From the NCBI GenBank assembly GCA_003023565.1, contig PXSA01000021.1, positions 788 through 64,787 of the forward strand: a stretch of 64,000 bases of DNA, in the 5' to 3' direction. Source of the stretch: Halobacteriales archaeon QS_9_68_17. GTDB lineage: Archaea; Halobacteriota; Halobacteria; Halobacteriales; Natronoarchaeaceae. This document shows, in pieces, positions 10,085-18,170 of the stretch (position 1 is its first letter; every line of letters starts with the position of its first letter). Made by a program: the position numbers and the translations under genes. The notes under the pieces are model-generated. The model did no database searches. It saw only the letters and a list, made by a program, of their open reading frames with translations, and was not told the DNA's origin.

Positions 10085-10357
10085 ATGACTATACCCGAAG
10101 AGCGCATCGACCGACTACGGTCGCTGGCGCGAGAGGCCGCGACGGCGTCGGAGCAGGACCGCGCGAGAGAGTACGTCCGTCTCGCCAGACGCATCGCCGA
10201 GCGCAACCGCGTCGACCTGCCTCGGCGACTCAAGCGGTTCACCTGCGACCGCTGCGACAGTTACCTCCGCCCCGGGACCAACGCTCGCGTCCGACTGCGG
10301 GACGGCCACGTCGTCGTCACCTGCGACTGCGGGGAACAGACGCGCCACCCTTACTGA
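10085..10357 (+). CDS. rnp4: Ribonuclease P protein component 4 (Rpp21/Rpr2 family)
   Basis: A 90-residue subunit of archaeal RNase P, which trims 5' leaders from tRNA precursors. The N-terminal helical half (RIDRLRSLAREAATASEQDR, YVRLARRIAERNRV) pairs with Rpp29 in other archaea. The C-terminal zinc ribbon has the expected four Cys: RFTCDRCDSYLRPG and VTCDCGEQ. Length is a little shorter than the usual 100-120 residues but all key elements are present. The downstream CRM-domain RNA-binding protein is its usual haloarchaeal neighbour, supporting the call. Confidence 0.9.
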   Translation: MTIPEERIDRLRSLAREAATASEQDRAREYVRLARRIAERNRVDLPRRLKRFTCDRCDSYLRPGTNARVRLRDGHVVVTCDCGEQTRHPY

Positions 10358-10482
10358 CCGGCGGCGCACGGACGCCGCGTCCGGTTGGCGTGGTACGACC
10401 GAAGTCCGCGCCGGACACAGCCGTCTGACAGGTGCCAGTGCAACAAAGTTGAAACGGCTGCTGGTATTAAAGCGTACGCACG

Positions 10483-10728
10483 ATGACCGACGAGGACCTT
10501 CGAAAACGAGTTCATGACCTCGACGTAACCCTCTGGGTGGGGAAAAGCGGTATCGGCGCGGTGGCCGACGAACTCGACGACCAACTCCGGAACCGCGACC
10601 TGGTGAAGGTGAAGTTCCTGCGGGCGGCACGGGGCGGCACCAGCACCGAGGAACTCGCCGTCGAGCTGGCCGACAAGGTCGACGCGGAACTGATCGAGAC
10701 GCGCGGGAACACGGCGGTGCTGCACTGA
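10483..10728 (+). CDS. YhbY/CRM-domain RNA-binding protein
   Basis: An 81-residue single-domain protein of the CRM (YhbY) family. The conserved loop WVGKSGIGAVADEL holds the GxxG RNA-binding motif, followed by LVKVKFLRAARGG and the C-terminal strand AELIETRGNTAVLH. Bacterial YhbY binds pre-50S ribosomes, so a role in rRNA handling is likely. Its stop codon overlaps the start of the mechanosensitive channel gene by one base (TGATG), which implies translational coupling although the two functions are unrelated. Confidence 0.88.
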   Translation: MTDEDLRKRVHDLDVTLWVGKSGIGAVADELDDQLRNRDLVKVKFLRAARGGTSTEELAVELADKVDAELIETRGNTAVLH

Positions 10729-11606
10729 TGGTGTTCGTCGACGAACTACTCCGAGACGCGGGCCTCCCTGACGTTTACGCAGCCCCCCTCGGTTCCGCCG
10801 TCGAGTTCGTCGTCGCCTTCGTCGCGGTCTATCTGATCGGGAAGGCGGTCGTCTATCCGCTGGTGCGTGGGGTCCTGAACCGACGGGAACTCGACGCCCA
10901 CGCGCGCGAGCCGCTGATGAAGGTGACCCGGGTCGTCGTGCTGTTCGCGGCGGCCGCCGTCGCCTTCTCGTTCGCCGGGTTCGGTAACCTCCTGACGTCG
11001 CTGACCACCATCGCCGCGGCCGCGACGCTGGCCATCGGTCTCGCCATGCAGGACGTCCTGAAGAACTTCGTAGCGGGCATCTTCATCTTCACCGACAAGC
11101 CGTTCCGCATCGGGGACTGGATCGAGTGGAACGGTAACTCGGGCGTCATCGAGGACATCGGCCTCCGCGTCACCCGCGTCCGGACGTTCGACAACGAGCT
11201 GCTGACGGTACCGAACTCCAATCTCACCGACGACGTGATCAAGAACCCGGTCGCCAAGGACCAGCTTCGCCTCAAGTTCCTGTTCGGGATCGGCTACGAC
11301 GACGACGTCGATCGGGCGACCGAGATCATCGTCGAGGAGGCCGAGAAGCACCCGGACATCCTCGACGATCCGGCACCCTCGGTGCGGCTGACCGAACTCG
11401 GCGACTCCTCGGTCGGCCTCCAGTCGCGGATCTGGATCGCCGACCCGAGCCGCGCCGACTACGTACGGACCCGCGGCGAGTACGTCACGAACGTCAAACG
11501 ACGGTTCGACGAGGAAGGCATCGACCTCCCGTACCCCAACCGCACCATCGAGGGCGGGCTGCGGCTGGACGGCAAGCCGCTGCCGGACCGGGGGTACACG
11601 CACTAA
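10728..11606 (+). CDS. mscS: Small-conductance mechanosensitive channel (MscS family)
   Basis: A 292-residue membrane channel that opens under membrane tension to release solutes, relevant on dilution of brine. Three transmembrane helices lie at about 20-45, 62-85 and 88-118. The pore helix and following region LTSLTTIAAAATLAIGLAMQDVLKNFVAGIFI match the MscS core, then the beta domain FRIGDWIEWNGNSGVIEDIGLRVTRVRTFDNELLTVPNS is textbook. The C-terminal alpha/beta domain (about 180-280) ends in the cytoplasm. It overlaps the upstream CRM gene by one base. Confidence 0.93.
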   Translation: MVFVDELLRDAGLPDVYAAPLGSAVEFVVAFVAVYLIGKAVVYPLVRGVLNRRELDAHAREPLMKVTRVVVLFAAAAVAFSFAGFGNLLTSLTTIAAAATLAIGLAMQDVLKNFVAGIFIFTDKPFRIGDWIEWNGNSGVIEDIGLRVTRVRTFDNELLTVPNSNLTDDVIKNPVAKDQLRLKFLFGIGYDDDVDRATEIIVEEAEKHPDILDDPAPSVRLTELGDSSVGLQSRIWIADPSRADYVRTRGEYVTNVKRRFDEEGIDLPYPNRTIEGGLRLDGKPLPDRGYTH

Positions 11607-11790
11607 CCGATAATCCGGAACGGGACGGGGACGAAACACAGCGCGCCGAGCAGGAACGTGAGGATTCCGACCGCGATTCGGGCGGTGTCGAGCGGCGTCT
11701 CGTATATCGGGTTGGCGCTCCCGACGTAGGCGACGCCGAGGGTTTTTCGACGAACGCGACGTTCGGGCAGGGGACTGGGCGTGAAACGGG
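11603..11790 (-). CDS. Possible small membrane protein, start unclear
   Basis: The open frame ends in a plausible membrane segment (TARIAVGILTFLLGALCFVP, then VPFRIIG and a stop that overlaps the mscS stop). No ATG, GTG or TTG lies at a sensible place between the SRP RNA and this helix; the frame stays open upstream only by running through the SRP RNA gene. Either the start codon is damaged by an indel or the helix is a remnant of a longer gene. I do not recognise the family. Confidence 0.35.
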
Positions 11791-11803
11791 ATACGAAGTA
11801 TGA

Positions 11804-12117
11804 GTGGTGGACGCCCGAGGTTGCCCGGCGTTCCGGACGGGGGAGTCCCGGTTGCCTCCTCCACCCCGCAACCCATCGAGCGACAGGTGTCCGGCGGTCC
11901 GCTGCTCGCTTCCGCGCCTGACGGATTGCCACCGGCTAACCCCGACGGGACATCCCTGCGGACGGCCGCCGAGGACCGCTGCCCCCGCTGGACGAGGCTT
12001 CCACGTTGGCTCCCGGGGCCCCGTCCGGTCTGACCGGACGCGTCCGGGGTTCGGTCCCCGCTGAAGACCATAGTGCGGGTGGCGAGCAGGGCCTAACTGC
12101 CCGACCTAGTCCATCCC
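11804..12117 (-). ncRNA. ffs: Archaeal signal recognition particle RNA (7S RNA)
   Basis: On the minus strand about 314 nt show the SRP RNA hallmarks. The helix 8 core GTCAGGCGCGGAAGCGAGCA (plus positions 11903-11922) has the GGAA tetraloop and the two asymmetric internal-loop strands that bind SRP54. The helix 6 tip GTCC-GCAG-GGAT (plus about 11952-11963) carries the GNAR tetraloop recognised by SRP19. The 5' segment TGGACTAGGTCGGGC pairs at its start with GTCCA near the 3' end, giving the closed archaeal helix 1. Length is close to the usual 300-310 nt. The ends are set from this terminal pairing and may be off by several bases. The RNA scaffolds co-translational targeting to the Sec translocon. 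Confidence 0.9.
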
Positions 12118-12208
12118 GTGGTAGCGGGTACTGTCGTAAGGGCCTTTCGCATCGATCGGGGACGGCAGGGCGGTCGCCTGACCGGTGATCCGACCGAAGG
12201 ATCGCCGC

Positions 12209-12664
12209 TCAGACGAGTCGTAGCGCCTTCGCGTACCAGCCGGCGCTGACCGGAACGAGCAGGGAGACGGCGACGAACGCCCACCGGTGGTACTCGATCC
12301 ACTCCGCCGTCGATAGCTGGAACACGACCGATTCGTCCACGGCGAACGCCCACTGGAGGGCGAAAAGCGCCATGACGACGCCTATCCCCACGGTCGCGCC
12401 GGCGACGGTCTCGGGGGGCGTCCGGTCCTGTCGCCCGGCCGCGAAAGCGACGGCGACGACTACCGCGAGCAGGGTGACGCCCCACGGTCCAACGAGGCCG
12501 TAGCCGTAGTACAGGTCCAGTCCGGAGGCGTCCGCCGACGGCAACGCGAGGAACGGCACGGAGAGGTCGGCTGATGGCAGTGTGAGATACGGCAGGGTGG
12601 CGACGGCGACGACGGCTAGCGTTCCGAGCATCCCGACCGTCGGCGGAGCTTTCTCGTCGACCAT
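12209..12664 (-). CDS. Four-helix membrane protein, unknown function
   Basis: A 151-residue integral membrane protein, with helices at about 8-28, 55-75, 88-108 and 128-150. The protein starts MVDEKAPPTVGMLGTLAVVA and ends AGWYAKALRLV. It resembles small conserved haloarchaeal membrane proteins (perhaps DUF7548, from memory). It stands between the SRP RNA and a divergently transcribed coiled-coil protein. Nothing in it suggests an enzyme. Confidence 0.7.
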   Translation of the reverse strand: MVDEKAPPTVGMLGTLAVVAVATLPYLTLPSADLSVPFLALPSADASGLDLYYGYGLVGPWGVTLLAVVVAVAFAAGRQDRTPPETVAGATVGIGVVMALFALQWAFAVDESVVFQLSTAEWIEYHRWAFVAVSLLVPVSAGWYAKALRLV

Positions 12665-12746
12665 GTCGGGAGACTGGTAGCGCCCGGTTCATAAGCACGG
12701 CGTTCGAGTCGGAAAGCCCATGATTGCCCCGGTCGAACGCCGGCCC

Positions 12747-13124
12747 ATGGGACTCGGCAGCACCGCAAAGAAGATCCAGACCGTCGCGGACCGGGCCGAA
12801 CAGCTGTACAAGCAACTCGTCGACGTGCGCAAGCGCGTGATGGAACTCGAAGAGACGGCCGACGAGACCGGCGACCGCGTCGCGACCATCGAGACGGAGC
12901 AGGAGAAACAGCGAGCCGTCCTCGACGCCATCGCCGAGCAGCAGGGGGTAGACGTCGAGCAGGCGCTCGCCGACGCGGCCATCGAGGACCTCGACGGTGA
13001 CACCGCGGTGGAGGAGACGGCGACCGCCTCCGACGGGGGAAGCGCCGAGGGAGACGACACGGCGGCCGCCGGCGACGCCGACGTCGAGACCACGACCGAC
13101 TCCGAGGACGGAGACAACCAATAA
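12747..13124 (+). CDS. DUF5798-like coiled-coil protein
   Basis: A 125-residue soluble acidic protein. Residues 1-75 are helical and heptad-like (MGLGSTAKKIQTVADRAEQL, then LVDVRKRVMELEETADETGD and VATIETEQEKQRAVLDAIAE), consistent with a coiled coil; residues 80-125 are a low-complexity Asp/Glu/Ala/Thr tail. I believe this is the haloarchaeal family DUF5798, function unknown. The ATG at 12747 was preferred over 12720 because the conserved part begins MGLGSTAKK. Confidence 0.7.
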   Translation: MGLGSTAKKIQTVADRAEQLYKQLVDVRKRVMELEETADETGDRVATIETEQEKQRAVLDAIAEQQGVDVEQALADAAIEDLDGDTAVEETATASDGGSAEGDDTAAAGDADVETTTDSEDGDNQ

Positions 13125-13140
13125 AGTATAACGGGCGCGG
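13125..13140 (+). promoter_or_regulatory. TATA box of the cysteine synthase gene
   Basis: AAAGTATAACG is centred about 27 nt before the ATG at 13158, the classic spacing for a leaderless haloarchaeal transcript. It directly follows the stop codon of the upstream gene. Confidence 0.5.
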
Positions 13141-13157
13141 CAACTATTGCCTACCCG

Positions 13158-14138
13158 ATGACCACCCATCGGGAGCCTTTCGACTCGGTGCTCGATACCG
13201 TCGGGGAGACGCCGCTCGTCCGCGTGCACGCCTCTCCCGACACGGTGCCGGTGTACGCCAAACTGGAGTCGTTCAACCCCGGCGCGAGCGTGAAAGACCG
13301 CATCGGGAAGTACATGCTCGACGAGACGGTCGAGCGCGGCGAGGTGCCGGAGGGCGGGACGGTCATCGAACCGACCGCCGGCAACACCGGTATCGGCTTC
13401 GCCGTCGCCGCCGAGCAGATGGGACTGGAGGCTATCTTCGTCGTCCCGGAGCGGTTCAGCCTCGAGAAACAGCAGTTGATGCGGGCGCTCGGTGCCGAGG
13501 TGATCAACACCCCCACCGAGGAGGGGATGGACGGCGCGATCGCTCGCGCCTACGAACTCGCCGACGAACTCGACGACGCCGTGGTCCCCCAGCAGTTCGC
13601 CAACCCCCTCAACGCGCAAACCCACTACGAGACGACCGCGCCGGAGATCTACGAGGCCCTCGATGGTGAGGTGGGCGCGGTCGTCGCGGGATGTGGCACG
13701 GCCGGGACGCTCATGGGTATCGCGCGGTACGCCCGCGAACGGGACCCCGAGACGTACGTCGCCGCCGTCGAGCCGGAGGGGTCGCTCTACGGCGAGGTAC
13801 TGGGAGAGGGCGGAGAGGGAACCGAGTACAAGACGGAGGGGATCGGCACGCACGACCCGTCGACGAACGAACTGTTCGACCCCGAGTTGGTCGACGATGT
13901 CATCGACATCGCCGACCGCACGGCACAGGACGAACTCAAGCGACTGGCCAGCGACGAGGGACACCTCGTGGCCTCCAGTGCCGGCGCTGCGAGCGTCGCG
14001 GCCCGACGGGTCGCCGAGGATATCCGCGATGGCGTGATCGACGCGCCGTACGACTCCGTGGTCACGCTGTTTCCCGACTCCAGCGAGCGGTATCTCTCGA
14101 AGGGGATCTACCGGTCGTTCGAGGAGTGGGAGGGTTAA
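13158..14138 (+). CDS. cysK: Cysteine synthase (O-acetylserine sulfhydrylase), PLP-dependent
   Basis: A 326-residue cytoplasmic fold-type II PLP enzyme that makes cysteine from an activated serine and sulfide. The PLP lysine lies in FNPGASVKDRIGKY (about 42), the substrate loop in EPTAGNTGIGFAVA (about 75) and the phosphate-binding Gly-rich stretch in VAGCGTAGTLMGIA (about 180). Length matches CysK/CysM. It could equally be a cystathionine beta-synthase-like enzyme, which shares these motifs; it lacks a CBS domain. Its last 4 bp overlap the convergent CoA-binding protein gene. Confidence 0.9.
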   Translation: MTTHREPFDSVLDTVGETPLVRVHASPDTVPVYAKLESFNPGASVKDRIGKYMLDETVERGEVPEGGTVIEPTAGNTGIGFAVAAEQMGLEAIFVVPERFSLEKQQLMRALGAEVINTPTEEGMDGAIARAYELADELDDAVVPQQFANPLNAQTHYETTAPEIYEALDGEVGAVVAGCGTAGTLMGIARYARERDPETYVAAVEPEGSLYGEVLGEGGEGTEYKTEGIGTHDPSTNELFDPELVDDVIDIADRTAQDELKRLASDEGHLVASSAGAASVAARRVAEDIRDGVIDAPYDSVVTLFPDSSERYLSKGIYRSFEEWEG

Positions 14139-14542
14139 CAGAGCCGCCGGTGTTCGACCTTTATACACCGGTCCTGAACCACGTGGCGACCGTCGTCCTC
14201 GGCCCGGCGAGCCGCCTCGTCGTCGCGGACTCCCAGTTGCGTCCAGATCACTTCGACGTCGTCGCGAGACAGCGCCTCGTCGACGATCCCGCTCACCTCG
14301 TCGCTCGGGCGGAACACGTTGACGACGTCTACCTCCCCTTTCACGTCGCTCAATGAATCGTACGCCGTTTCGCCGAGGACCTGGTCGGCGGTCGGGTTGA
14401 CCGGGACGACGTCGTAGCCGTTGTCCGCGAGGTACTTCGGGACCTCGTGTGCGTCTTTCCCGGGGGTTGACGAACAGCCGACGACCGCGATCCGCCGCAG
14501 GCCGAGCAGTTCTCGTATCTCCGCGTCGCTCTCGACGGGCAT
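14135..14542 (-). CDS. CoA-binding domain protein (YccU-like)
   Basis: A 135-residue single Rossmann-like domain of the CoA-binding family. RRIAVVGCSSTPGKDAHEVP (about 15-35) is the nucleotide-binding loop, VVPVNPTADQVLGETAYDSL and VDVVNVFRPSDEV follow in the order seen in YccU and in the alpha subunit of acyl-CoA synthetases. Function is unknown; such proteins bind CoA non-covalently. The stop codon overlaps that of cysK. Confidence 0.88.
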   Translation of the reverse strand: MPVESDAEIRELLGLRRIAVVGCSSTPGKDAHEVPKYLADNGYDVVPVNPTADQVLGETAYDSLSDVKGEVDVVNVFRPSDEVSGIVDEALSRDDVEVIWTQLGVRDDEAARRAEDDGRHVVQDRCIKVEHRRLC

Positions 14543-14574
14543 CGATCGGGAGTGTGGTCCGGTTCCGCTAAAGC

Positions 14575-15216
14575 CTACTGGTCGTTCGACGCCGTCGGCA
14601 GACCGACCGTCCTGATCGACGGTTCGCCGCCGTCGTCCTCTACCTCGATGACGCCGTCGAACAGCTGTTTGAGCGTGTTCATCGTCTGCTGCTCGTGAGC
14701 GGTCGAGTCGATGACGTAGAGGCCGAGGCCGTCCGCGCTCTGGACTCGACCCGTGAAAACGTGGAGGAACCGAAACACGGTCTGGAGGTTCGAGTACATC
14801 AGCAGCGTCGATACGGAGTGCAGCAGCACCCGGTTTCGCTTGACGTTTCGCGTCTCGTAGAACTTCTGGAGGAACTCCGATAGCTGGATCCCGATCCCGG
14901 TCATGTCGACCGGTGACGACGCGTACTTGACCTGCGGGGTGTTCTCCGTGCTACCGACGCCGCGCTGTTTCGTCACGCAGTCGACGACGCCGAACGAGGC
15001 TCCCTCCACGGACCCCACCAACCCCTCGTACTCGTCGGTCAGTTTGTCCGCGCTGTCCTTGGTCGAGACGACGACCGCTCCGTCGCCCCGTTCGGTCCCA
15101 CTGGCAAGGATCTGCAGGGCTATCCGCCGCTTCCCAGTGAGCGGCGGCCCCTTTACGAGCAGGTTCGTGCCCGCGTCGAGTTCGACGTCCGGTTGGACAT
15201 CAGCCAAGTCATACAT
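14575..15216 (-). CDS. RAD55/KaiC-like RecA-superfamily ATPase
   Basis: A 213-residue P-loop protein. The Walker A-like loop LVKGPPLTGKRRIALQIL (about 23-40) has Arg where Thr/Ser is normal after GK. A hydrophobic Walker B-like strand lies in NRVLLHSVSTLLMYS (about 127-141), with Ser rather than Asp at its end. ATP hydrolysis may therefore be weak or absent. Haloarchaeal RAD55 relatives of this size are common, often beside signalling genes, and are thought to be regulatory. Three bases separate it from nothing obvious; it stands alone between the CoA-binding gene and UbiA. Confidence 0.75.
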   Translation of the reverse strand: MYDLADVQPDVELDAGTNLLVKGPPLTGKRRIALQILASGTERGDGAVVVSTKDSADKLTDEYEGLVGSVEGASFGVVDCVTKQRGVGSTENTPQVKYASSPVDMTGIGIQLSEFLQKFYETRNVKRNRVLLHSVSTLLMYSNLQTVFRFLHVFTGRVQSADGLGLYVIDSTAHEQQTMNTLKQLFDGVIEVEDDGGEPSIRTVGLPTASNDQ

Positions 15217-15359
15217 GACGGATCCTCGTGTAGAGAACAGCCGGGAATCCCGTACTGTTACTTGTCGCTTTCAACGCGTTCCCGTATTATAAAGATGTAC
15301 GAACCGAACTTATAGAGTTTTTGATTGTATATCGGTCGACCCCGGAACGAACCCGGTCG

Positions 15360-16208
15360 TCAGAGCGCCGGCATCGCGCTCACACGGCCGACGACGAAGG
15401 CGGCCGCCGCCAGAAACATCCCGTATTTTACGTGTGACTGGCCTGCCGTCGGGTCCTCGAAGCTCTCGGCGGTCGCGTACAGCATGACGGCGTCGGCGGG
15501 TGCGACGACCACGAGATAGGCCGCGCCGAACGTCCCGCGGAGGTACGGGACCGGACTCGCCAGTAGCGCGAGCGCAAGCGCCGCGCTCGCGGCGTAGAGC
15601 GCCCGTCGCTCGCCGACGGCGACCGGAAGCGTGTGCAGTCCCTCTTCGCGGTCTCCCCCCATGTCCTCCACGTCCTTGATGATCTCCCGCGTCAGGGTCG
15701 ACAGCGCCGCGAGCAGGAACAACACGACCGTCGGCAGCGGCCGGCCGACCGCCGCCCCGCCGAAGAGGAACGTGCTTCCGCCGAGGACGGCCACCACGAA
15801 GTTACCGACCCCCGGTAGTCCTTTCAGCCACTCCGTGTAGACGACCAACGCGGCGAGATTGATGGCCGCGATACCGACCGCCAGCGGCGGCAGGAGCAAC
15901 GCGGCCGCCGCGGCCACCACGAACAACGACCCACTGAACGCCAGCGCACCCCGTGGACTCACCGCTCCGCGAGGGATCGGTCTGTCCGGTTCGTTGATAG
16001 CGTCGATCTCCCTATCGAAGTAGTCGTTGACGGCGTTGCCGGCCGCCGTCGCGGCGACCGTGGCGGCGACGGCGGCCGCCGCCGGGATCGCGGGAACGCT
16101 CGCTCCGACGGCGACGAACGCACCGATAACGGTCAGCGCTCCCGCGGCGACCGCGTTGACCGGCCGCGTCAGCTCTATCAGCCCGCGGACCCGCTTTCCG
16201 GCGTTCAT
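15360..16208 (-). CDS. ubiA: UbiA-type geranylgeranylglycerol-phosphate geranylgeranyltransferase
   Basis: A 282-residue membrane prenyltransferase with about eight to nine helices. The first Asp-rich motif NAVNDYFDREIDAINEPDRP (about 60-80) and the second DVEDMGGDREEGLHTLPV (about 180-197) bind the Mg-diphosphate of the prenyl donor. In archaea this family (DGGGP synthase) adds the second geranylgeranyl chain to geranylgeranylglyceryl phosphate in membrane lipid synthesis. The N-terminus KRVRGLIELTRPVNAVAAG and the tRNA neighbour give no further hint. UbiA enzymes for menaquinone share the same motifs, so the substrate is assigned by resemblance to archaeal DGGGP synthases. Confidence 0.85.
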   Translation of the reverse strand: MNAGKRVRGLIELTRPVNAVAAGALTVIGAFVAVGASVPAIPAAAAVAATVAATAAGNAVNDYFDREIDAINEPDRPIPRGAVSPRGALAFSGSLFVVAAAAALLLPPLAVGIAAINLAALVVYTEWLKGLPGVGNFVVAVLGGSTFLFGGAAVGRPLPTVVLFLLAALSTLTREIIKDVEDMGGDREEGLHTLPVAVGERRALYAASAALALALLASPVPYLRGTFGAAYLVVVAPADAVMLYATAESFEDPTAGQSHVKYGMFLAAAAFVVGRVSAMPAL

Positions 16209-16304
16209 AGGCCCCTGTCCCGAAGGCGGACTGATAAAGGACGCGGATACGGGCCGGGAGAAATCAGTGGGTTTAAACAGCGGCGTCGACCAGAGTTCGA
16301 CCGC

Positions 16305-16379
16305 GGGCGCTTAGCTCAGTCTGGACAGAGTACTTGGCTTCGGACCAAGCTGTCGCGGGTTCAAATCCTGCAGCGCCCA
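16305..16379 (+). tRNA. tRNA-Arg (anticodon TCG)
   Basis: A 75-nt cloverleaf without intron. Acceptor GGGCGCT (16305-16311) pairs with AGCGCCC (16372-16378), followed by discriminator A. Anticodon arm CTTGG-CTTCGGA-CCAAG has TCG at 16340-16342, decoding CGA/CGG Arg codons. T arm GCGGG-TTCAAAT-CCTGC. The terminal CCA is not encoded. A putative palindromic mobile element starts about 85 bp downstream, a location typical of elements near tRNA genes. Confidence 0.95.
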
Positions 16380-16462
16380 CTCTCGAACTCAGTACCTCAC
16401 AAAGCCGGCTAGTCGAGACGTCTGCTCGCTCCGGATGTTCATAGATCTTATCGGGATTAGGT

Positions 16463-16725
16463 TGACCTCCTCCCGCGCCTGAAGACGGGGGAATCCGACC
16501 ATCGGATTCGGGCGGTCGACGCCCTTCGGTTCCAACCCGCACTCGGAGGGAACCGGCGACACGCCGGGGGAACTCTCGTTTGTCTCCCTCGTAGGGCTGT
16601 GGCCCGGCCAATGAGGCCCCATCGGAACCGATTCCGTCGCATCTGTACGAATAGGGGCCACGGAGTTCAGTCTGCCGGGACAAACGGGCCGGATGTCGCT
16701 TGACCCCCGTCTAAAGACGGGGGTA
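16463..16725. mobile_element. Palindromic IS200/IS605-end-like element (PATE/MITE type), no transposase
   Basis: The left end TGACCTCCTCCCGCGCCTGA resembles the end sequences flanking haloarchaeal IS200/IS605 tnpB elements (compare TGACATCCTCCTCGCCGTAA at 50540). The right end is a perfect hairpin CCCCCGTCT-AA-AGACGGGGG (16704-16723). Inside are further perfect hairpins: GAATCCGA-CCA-TCGGATTC (16491-16509), GGGCG-GTCGA-CGCCC (16510-16524) and CCGGCG-ACA-CGCCGG (16553-16567). No frame codes for a credible protein. Palindrome-associated transposable elements of this sort, moved by a transposase in trans, are known in haloarchaea. Exact borders are approximate. Confidence 0.55.
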
Positions 16726-16848
16726 TACGCTCGTATCTCTATCAGGGTGTAATACGATCACCTACAGTACCGCTACCTCCGTCCCCGAGGAACGTTACAT
16801 TCCGGGAGAGCGAAACCGTTTCACTGCTGCGAGGAGAACCCGGTGACG

Positions 16849-17268
16849 ATGAGTGGGACCCTCCGGCGACTCAAGCGCCCGTTGCTGTACGTGATGGCCC
16901 CGGCGTACGTCGTCGCGGGCGTTTTGCACTTCGTCGTGCCGGAGTTGTACGTCCAGATCGTTCCGCCGGTCTTTCCGGCGGCGCTCGCGCTCGTCTATCT
17001 GTCCGGTGTCGCCGAGATAGCCGTCGGGGTCGGGCTACTGCTCCCCCGAACCCGTCGGCACGCCGCGTGGGCGACGGTCGCCCTACTCGTCGCGGTCTTT
17101 CCGGCGAACGTCTACATGGCGACTCACGGGGTCGTCATCGACGGGTTCCCCGGTGGCGACGGCGACCCCTCCGACCTCGTCCGCTGGGGGCGGCTCCCGC
17201 TGCAGGGCGTGCTGATCCTCTGGGCGCTCTGGTACACCCGGCCGTCGACCGAAACGGTGTCTCGGTGA
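16849..17268 (+). CDS. DoxX-like membrane protein
   Basis: A 139-residue protein with four transmembrane helices. MAPAYVVAGVLHFVVPELYVQIVPP opens the first helix, YLSGVAEIAVGVGLLLPRTR is the second with the typical GxxE-GxGLL pattern of DoxX/DoxD-like proteins, and VALLVAVFPANVYMATHG is the third. Relatives are annotated as DoxX family; the physiological role is unclear, possibly quinone or thiol related. An in-frame GTG six bases upstream (16843) is an alternative start; a GAGGAG at 16831 could serve as ribosome site. Confidence 0.75.
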   Translation: MSGTLRRLKRPLLYVMAPAYVVAGVLHFVVPELYVQIVPPVFPAALALVYLSGVAEIAVGVGLLLPRTRRHAAWATVALLVAVFPANVYMATHGVVIDGFPGGDGDPSDLVRWGRLPLQGVLILWALWYTRPSTETVSR

Positions 17269-17322
17269 TTCTACTGCAGAACGACCGTCGGTGAGGTGAT
17301 CGCTATCACCGGTAGCGTCTCC

Positions 17323-17868
17323 TTACGGGAGTCCGTCCGATGGGTTAGCGAAACGGTGAACGGGCGCTCCGTCGACGCTCACCTCGATGGCTCTGGCGGC
17401 GGTCTCCTCGCTTCCTCGCCCCGTACACGGGATGAACGGGAGGTCCGGTCGGTCCTCATGGATGGCTTCCGAGAACTCGATGCCGTCCATCCCAGGCATT
17501 TCGGGATCGCTGACGACGTAGTCGATCCGCCGTCCGGAGGGAACGTCGCTCGCGCTGGTGGCACAGACCGCGCGGATCCGATCGCTTTCGCGTTCGGGAA
17601 ACTCGGCGACCTGTTCGACGAGGCGGGGGTCGTCGACGCGGAGAACGCGGATCGGTGTCTCGTCGCGTCGGCCGGCGGAGGGAGGCCGTTCACCGGCCTG
17701 ACCCGACCGTTCCTCGATCGAAGTCGGCGGGTCGGGCGGCCGCCACCGGACGCCTACGCTGGACCCGACCGCTCTCGTTTCTAACTGGCCGCGGTCGACG
17801 AGCGTCCGGAGCCGTTCGTACACCGTGTGGCGGTTGCAGCCGAGCGCCGCCGCGACTTCCGGCGTCAT
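17323..17868 (-). pseudogene. Remnant of an HTH plus receiver-domain regulator
   Basis: An N-terminal winged helix (TPEVAAALGCNRHTVYERLR, about 2-35) is followed by a receiver domain (IRVLRVDDPRLVEQVAEF, then VVSDPEMPGMDGIEFSEAI with the phosphoacceptor Asp, then FIPCTGRGSEETAARAI). The receiver stops making sense after GSEETAARAIEVSVDG, losing its last strand and helix (normally AGVTDYLQK). Haloarchaeal proteins of this type continue into PAS and histidine-kinase domains, which are absent. The open frame extends upstream to 18120 but those residues are basic and unlike a regulator. I therefore call it a decayed signalling gene. Confidence 0.5.
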
Positions 17869-18170
17869 GAGGTCGGTGCCGTCTCGCGGGACCGGAGACC
17901 GCAAGCGTGTCGGCGTCGGTGTCCCGTGAAGGAGCCGGCGGTGGCATCCCCGAGTATTTCCTATCATCGATTTCCTATTCCTGCCGGAGGAACCGGATCG
18001 GTCCTCCATGAAACCGATGGGGGGTAGGGACGTAGCGGCGCGGTCCCGTCGCTTCGAGCGGCTCAGTTCTGGCCGCGTCGTTCCGACAGGCGCTCGGACC
18101 CCCCTCTCGACGGCCGACATCTCTCCGCGCCCACACTGCCCGTTTTCCGTGTTTCCGTCGATCGGACGGT

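Noticed and set aside
11800-12071. Small proteins encoded in the 11.8-12.1 kb region on either strand
   Set aside because: The region is SRP RNA by its helix 8 and helix 6 motifs; the frames are by-products.
16389-16683. Protein-coding frames between tRNA-Arg and the DoxX-like gene
   Set aside because: They run through the hairpins of a palindromic element and show no protein features.
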